A stretch of DNA of 64,000 nt, from positions 62,001 to 126,000 of the forward strand of contig JAXMBN010000001.1 of the NCBI GenBank assembly GCA_046349875.1, read 5' to 3'. Positions 60,029 to 64,000 of this stretch are shown here, one piece after another. The DNA is from JAXMBN01 sp046349875 (GTDB lineage Bacteria > Planctomycetota > Planctomycetia > Pirellulales > Pirellulaceae). Position 1 is the first letter of the stretch, and each line of letters starts with the position of its first letter. The notes below the pieces were generated by a model. It searched no databases and had not been told where the DNA came from. It saw nothing but the letters and a program-made list of their open reading frames with translations. The translations under genes and the position numbers were made by a program.

Positions 60029-60067
60029 AAAAAGCCTTGCATCTCGAAAGAGTTGCAAGGCTTTTTT
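60029..60067 (+). terminator. Intrinsic terminator of the rRNA locus
   Basis: AAAAAGCCTTGCA (60029-60041) and TGCAAGGCTTTTTT (60054-60067) form a strong stem ending in a T-run; a T-run also precedes the stem. Confidence 0.92.
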
Positions 60068-60076
60068 CGTTTCCAT

Positions 60077-60113
60077 TCCATGTCAACAAAAGGTGGCTGG
60101 CACCTATTGTTTG
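60077..60113. repeat. Copy 1 of an AGGTGGcTGGCACCT-type interspersed element
   Basis: TGTCAACAAAAGGTGGCTGG (from 60079) continues with CACCTATTGTTTGTGG. A similar stretch, CGTCAACCATAGGTGGATGG then CACCTTGTGTG, occurs at 61131-61162. Both contain an inverted AGGTG/CACCT core and both precede small membrane-protein genes. Confidence 0.6.
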
Positions 60114-60163
60114 TGGTCGCTTTCTGGATGTTCTTTACCGTTCGATGTCTGCGAGGATCCATG

Positions 60164-60854
60164 ATGAGGCAATGGATGGAATCCGATCGTCGGTTCGATG
60201 ACTCCCTGCATAAGCCACGAACTAAAATGCTAGCGCCGTTTCGCTTGGCTTTCTTGGGACTGTTTTGCGCTGCCATCCTTGGGAACCTTGTCACGCCCTT
60301 CTTGCTCGATCATTTTCGGATTGCTGCTCCACCACCATTTTGGAGCGTTACTTTGGTGTTCATTGGGCTTGTCAACGGTGTGTTGATTGGCGAGCCCTTC
60401 TTATCGCTTTCTGGTTCCTCCCCTCGATCGCTCGCACCTCCCAAGTCGATTTTTGAACACAGCGTGCTTTGGATTTTTTGCCGGCTTATCATTGGTTGGT
60501 GGTCTACAGGTTTGGTCCGGCATGCCTGTTGCCGCTGCTTGCGTGATTATTGCCTCAGCTGTTTTGCTCCCTTTTTTTATTGCGATGATTCTCGGTTTGA
60601 TCTCGTGGATCTCTCGAAGTCCCTTGCGATCGACGATCGATCCCTCGGCGGGGGACGGTGGATCTCAATTCGGGCTCGGTTTTTTGCTATTGGCAACCTT
60701 TGTGATCGCGTTAGCTATGGCTTCACTTCGAGCTGCTTTGCCTGAGAGTCGTGATGGTTGGCTCACCGCAGCGGAGTTCATGATTCTTGGATGTTGGTTT
60801 GTGTGGCTTGCATTTGCAACATCTTTGTTCGTTTGGGTTCACTTCAATACCTGA
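60164..60854 (+). pseudogene. Frameshifted multi-span membrane protein
   Basis: The first frame starts MRQWMESDRRFDDSLHKPRT (an ATG also at 60161) and holds a membrane segment LAFLGLFCAAILGNLVTPFL and SVTLVFIGLVNGVLIGEP. Sense then continues in a different frame near 60400 (LLIAFWFLPSIAR), and again in a third from about 60465 (FGFFAGLSLVGGLQVWSGMP, PVAAACVIIASAVLLPFFIA and FVIALAMASLRAALPES). The hydrophobicity pattern carries on through all three frames and ends at 60854, so one membrane protein gene broken by two indels is the likely reading. No family recognised. Confidence 0.5.
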
Positions 60855-60881
60855 GATATTTCTCTTTGGCAAGAGCCATCA

Positions 60882-61127
60882 ATGCTTGCATCGTTTCAGT
60901 CCTTTGGCCCCAGCTTATTTCAATGGGTCTCTAGCAAAATGATGATCGGCACCATGGCTTTTCGCTTTCGCTGGTTTGATCCATTGGCTTATTCGATATC
61001 TTTCGGCTTGATTTTTACGACAAGGATCTTGGCTGGGCTGTTCTATGTTTTTCGCTTAGGCGATGCGAAGGCGTTAGGATTCGGCCATATCGATAACTCC
61101 GAAGGTAACGCTTCCCCAGAGTCATGA
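60882..61127 (+). CDS. Small ORF, possible membrane protein
   Basis: 81 codons (MLASFQSFGPSLFQWVSSKM, hydrophobic centre PLAYSISFGLIFTTRILAGL). It begins 28 bp after the broken membrane gene. No ribosome binding site or homology could be recognised, and it may be a decay fragment of a larger gene. Confidence 0.25.
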   Translation: MLASFQSFGPSLFQWVSSKMMIGTMAFRFRWFDPLAYSISFGLIFTTRILAGLFYVFRLGDAKALGFGHIDNSEGNASPES

Positions 61128-61217
61128 CTCAACGTCAACCATAGGTGGATGGCACCTTGTGTGTACGGCATGAAATATTGGTATTGATTCGATGCCCTCC
61201 GATGGGAAAAGATCTAC

Positions 61218-61822
61218 TTGAATGCTGAGTCTTATCTTCTTTCAAGTGAGCGGGCGGAAGGCATAATTTCCCTGAAAAGCTGTCTGTTTGGCTTGTTTCC
61301 CATAGTTGCAGTGGCGTTGGTAATTGCAACGAATCTTTCAGTGACAACGGTCCCCACCAACGATTGGAGAGATCTAACCGTTGTCGGTGAGGGTCATATT
61401 TGTACGGTAGATGAATCGGGCGAGAATCCCATATGGCTCCGCTCTGTATGTTTAGGATTCAATCCATGCAACGTTTTGTGTGCAATTGTGGATGGAGAGT
61501 ATCGTCCAATCGAGCCATTCATACCGATTCCATCCTTTCTGCAAAGCCTTAGCATTAATTGCGATGGGGAGATCGAAGTTCATGCAGCTGGATATTACGC
61601 TATGATTGGCTCCTTTAGCGCTTACACGGTTCTCAGGTGAATTTTCGGATCGTTCCCACGATCGTTGCTTCACTGATTGAAAAACAAGACATACCCATTC
61701 CAGAACAACCAGGTATGAACGGAACTGGAATATTGCGTCAGGCCATGTTCAACGTGTACGCCTTTCCTCTTACTGCCAATACGGGTTTGGCCCTGGCTTT
61801 GGCTTGCGTTCCCATGTTGTAG
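61218..61822 (+). pseudogene. Frameshifted paralogue of the following gene, hook/basal-body-like C-terminus
   Basis: A 140-codon frame (MNAESYLLSSERAEGIISLK, membrane span GLFPIVAVALVIATNLSV) ends at 61640. Coding sense continues one frame over from 61637 (RIVPTIVASLIEKQDIPIPE) to the stop at 61822, ending ALALACVPML. Aligned with the next gene, the halves match in order: membrane span, DG-containing strand, QPGxxGxGxLRxA, and ACxPxL. An indel near 61635 has split an originally intact gene. The QPG-G-G-LR pattern resembles the C-terminus of FlgG/FlgF. Confidence 0.55.
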
Positions 61823-61840
61823 GGACTTCGGTCGACGCTC

Positions 61841-62503
61841 GTGGCAATCGATTGCTATTCCTTCTTCGCATATCGCGGTCCAATTGCCGCAACTCATTCA
61901 ACACGCGACGGCCGCGCAGCCTTTTCACTTCACACTTTTTTGGTTGGCTTTCTTTCCATCGTTGCGATCACCTTGTTGCTAGGATCTGAAATCCGTTCCA
62001 CTGTTATTTTCTCGAAAGATGAAAGAAATATCGTTGTGGAAGGTCGCTGCTTTCTTCGGATGGTCGATCGCGATAGAGAAACGCCTGTCTTTTGCCGTTC
62101 GGCCAAGCTTGTTTTGGACAGCGAGCTTCTTCTGTGCGCTGAAGTCGAAGGAATCTCCAGAAGAATCGATCCGCCAGTTCCCTTTCCCTTCAAAACAGAA
62201 AGGCTATCCGTGCTTTCGGACGGAAACGTCCTTGCATGGACTGACAATTACTGTATCTACGTCGGGACAATCGATCTTGTCGTTTTTAATGGCGATGCTC
62301 CTGAAGACGAGCGACTCTTTGTGCCGGACATGAACTGGTATACCTATCCAATGGTAACGCAACCTGGATACGACGGCGCGGGCTTCTTGAGATCGGCATA
62401 CCAACGCGTGGATTCGATTCCTATGAACAGCAAGACCTTGACCGCAATGTCCGTAGCCTGCATTCCGCTGCTATGGTGCTTCGTTCCGCGCGATCCAAAA
62501 TAG
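61841..62503 (+). CDS. Single-span membrane protein with FlgG-like C-terminal motif
   Basis: 220 residues from a GTG start. One membrane span (LHTFLVGFLSIVAITLLLGS) is followed by a soluble domain: TERLSVLSDGNVLAWTDNYC, VGTIDLVVFNGDAPEDERLF and VTQPGYDGAGFLRSAYQRVD. The order DG-strand, VGxIxLxxF, PGxxGxGxLxxA recalls the C-terminal half of the flagellar rod protein FlgG, but there is no FlgG N-terminal helix and no flagellar gene nearby. It ends with a hydrophobic segment (ALTAMSVACIPLLW-like). Paralogous to the broken gene upstream. The FlgG link is a weak inference. Confidence 0.5.
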   Translation: MAIDCYSFFAYRGPIAATHSTRDGRAAFSLHTFLVGFLSIVAITLLLGSEIRSTVIFSKDERNIVVEGRCFLRMVDRDRETPVFCRSAKLVLDSELLLCAEVEGISRRIDPPVPFPFKTERLSVLSDGNVLAWTDNYCIYVGTIDLVVFNGDAPEDERLFVPDMNWYTYPMVTQPGYDGAGFLRSAYQRVDSIPMNSKTLTAMSVACIPLLWCFVPRDPK

Positions 62504-62800
62504 TTGAGATTCTTCAGCAGCTACGGTACGCCCCTCGGGTGTACTTAGCCAAACTCAGGCAAGTTCGCATGTTCCATTTGATCTGGGAAAAATGTTGGAT
62601 CACCGATAGGTACATGACATCGAACAAAGTCCATTGACCTTCTTGGGAAAATGGCCGAGATGAAGCGACAGTTCCTCACTTGGATAAAATCGATCGGCTT
62701 AGAGCCTCCGCTTCTCTAACCACCTTTCATGGCTCGTCATCTTGAACTCGTGAGCCATGATTGTTGTATTGAAACGGAAACTCGCCTCGCGCCAGAATAC
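62504..62800. other. Intergenic region without recognised features
   Basis: About 300 bp between two convergent genes. No supported gene, terminator or repeat was seen. Confidence 0.35.
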
Positions 62801-63868
62801 CTAGCGAAGTATTTTGGCCTGAATGGCTGGTGCTTTTGCAGCTCCCAACACTCGCTGGTAAGTCTCTGCAATCAACTTCTTGGCTTCTTCGAGAGTAAGC
62901 CCTGCCACGGACAATGGTGGTAGCAACGGTAGATGAATGCGACCATCCCGCACAACGAATGGATGCCCCGTTCCTGCGGCCGCGTCACCATCGCCCGTCG
63001 AGATCCACAGGACATTTCCCTCTTCTATCTTGGAGATCGGTTTGGCCCCTGCAACCGAATGATCCGATTTGGGGATCGACACATTGACCAGAACAAGGTC
63101 CAGAATGCCCTTATCATTAGGTTGCGAAGCGATCACCATGGTTTGGCTAGGAGCCATGTCCACTGTCGATTGCACCGTCCAGGGTACGACATCACCTGCT
63201 TCTAACTGGGTGGCATCCCCCTGTGAAGTCGAATTGGTCTTCGTCAACTCTAACGAAACGCGCAACAGTCCCTTATCAATCACCGTCGGTTGGATCTCAA
63301 GCGTTATCCCCGCAACCTCTGCTTCGTCTTGCGACGGACTTGCGCTAATCTCAATCGTCCCATCGATGCCGCTTGGAATGAGAAGCGATGGGCTGGATAA
63401 GCAAATTGGTTGGGACGGTGTAATGACTTTCTCAACCAGTGTAATCGACTCATCGCTGGATAAGATCAAGACGGGCTGCCGCTTAAAAAGACGACCGAGA
63501 TAGGGTAGATCAGACAGAATGGGAATCGCCAGCCCTCGCGATTCTACCGAAACTCCTTCGAAGTGTTTGGCTAATTCACTGGATGCAAGTGTCTGAAAGA
63601 TCTGAACATCGACCTGCACAAGCGACACATCCACATCCCTATCCTGTGCTTCCGTCCTTACCATCGACAGCGGCAACATAAGCAACTCCTCCGTTGCTAA
63701 TTCGGGCTTCACCGGCGTAGGCTGTGCGAGGATCAGTACCGTTTCTGGGCTCGGTGAAGTTTGCGCTTCGAGGTAACGAGCTCCCGGTAGCACCATGGCT
63801 CCACACACGATCGCCACTGCATGAATCCACCATGGCGAACGACGACGACATCCTTGTCCAAGACGCAT
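62801..63868 (-). CDS. Secretin-like/polysaccharide-export-like exported protein
   Basis: 355 residues from the ATG at 63868, preceded by GGAGAGAATC; an open frame continues to the window edge but the ATG begins a good signal peptide (WWIHAVAIVCGAMVLPGARY). The segment IPILSDLPYLGRLFK resembles the conserved secretin motif VPxLGDIPxLGxLF, and LEIQPTVIDKGLLRVSLELT with later VQSTVDMAPSQTMVIASQP also matches secretin strands. The C-terminus, HPFVVRDGRIHLPLLPPLSV then GLTLEEAKKLIAETY, resembles a Poly_export (Wza-type) domain. The combination suggests an outer-membrane export component. Function in a specific system cannot be told. Confidence 0.6.
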   Translation of the reverse strand: MRLGQGCRRRSPWWIHAVAIVCGAMVLPGARYLEAQTSPSPETVLILAQPTPVKPELATEELLMLPLSMVRTEAQDRDVDVSLVQVDVQIFQTLASSELAKHFEGVSVESRGLAIPILSDLPYLGRLFKRQPVLILSSDESITLVEKVITPSQPICLSSPSLLIPSGIDGTIEISASPSQDEAEVAGITLEIQPTVIDKGLLRVSLELTKTNSTSQGDATQLEAGDVVPWTVQSTVDMAPSQTMVIASQPNDKGILDLVLVNVSIPKSDHSVAGAKPISKIEEGNVLWISTGDGDAAAGTGHPFVVRDGRIHLPLLPPLSVAGLTLEEAKKLIAETYQRVLGAAKAPAIQAKILR

Positions 63869-64000
63869 GATTCTCTCCAATCGAGAAGATGTGATATCCA
63901 CCGGCCGCACGCCCGGCAACGCCGGAGCTACACGCAGCAGGTGCTTCCATTCCAAAACATCCAGTAAACTACGAGCATAGGTCGCAGGCTGACACTTCAA
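63869..64000. other. Upstream region at the right edge
   Basis: An open frame runs through this stretch on the minus strand (ending RPVDITSSRLERI before the chosen start), and may belong to the 3' part of another gene outside the window or to noncoding sequence. No firm call. Confidence 0.3.

Noticed and set aside
60164..62503. A toxin-antitoxin or phage attachment region next to the rRNA locus
   Set aside because: No integrase, attachment-site duplication of a tRNA end or toxin motif could be found; the genes look like membrane proteins and paralogues.

Overview
The window looks like a chromosome segment of a planctomycete, probably close to the Pirellulales. The signs are three formylglycine-type sulfatases, a DUF1559 prepilin-like protein with the C-terminal H-X9-DG motif, a DUF6807 (PmoA-like) protein, a large secreted PQQ-propeller protein, and a ribosomal RNA locus in which tRNA-Ile, tRNA-Ala, 23S and 5S lie together without a 16S gene upstream. 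No plasmid, phage or transposase signature was seen.

Layout. 0-6.6 kb: the end of a glucuronate-isomerase-like gene broken by a frameshift, a CobW/COG0523 metallochaperone GTPase behind a 10-bp inverted repeat, ilvD, a HAD phosphatase and a Ppx/GppA-HD protein. 6.9-9.3 kb: a badly decayed three-gene accessory module (TIGR04255-like protein, an unnamed partner and a ComEC/Rec2-like metallo-beta-lactamase-fold protein). 9.4-14.2 kb: a DUF1559 / AztD-like / lipoprotein operon, divergent from a PQQ-propeller protein. 14.3-20.5 kb: esterase, FkbM methyltransferase, sulfatase and cardiolipin synthase. 20.5-36.2 kb: an MgtA-type ATPase, then a complete group 3b [NiFe] hydrogenase operon with its protease and a cyclic-nucleotide-binding protein, then pyruvate:ferredoxin oxidoreductase with a dihydroorotate-dehydrogenase-like partner, then an ADP-forming acyl-CoA synthetase fused to a GNAT domain. 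36.3-42.3 kb: two more sulfatases, a LamG-like secreted protein and an amidohydrolase. 42.7-55.6 kb: mostly housekeeping genes (ispG, holB, rnr, a response regulator, transporter and thioredoxin proteins), interrupted by a 1.6-kb tandem array of about 270-bp units. 55.9-60.1 kb: the rRNA locus. 60.1-64 kb: decayed and intact small membrane proteins and a secretin-like/polysaccharide-export-like protein.

How they work together. The most coherent system is a fermentation island at 23-36 kb. PFOR would make acetyl-CoA and reduced ferredoxin or flavodoxin, the ADP-forming synthetase could turn acetyl-CoA into acetate and ATP, and the NAD(P)-linked hydrogenase could discharge reductant as H2. A second possible theme is zinc homeostasis: the CobW GTPase and the AztD-like protein both have TGCA-spaced palindromes nearby. 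The window is rich in intergenic repeats, and two genes (ispG and the acyl-CoA synthetase-GNAT fusion) appear to have 3' ends built from repeat DNA. Frameshifts at homopolymers in two otherwise conserved genes may be real or may be sequence errors.
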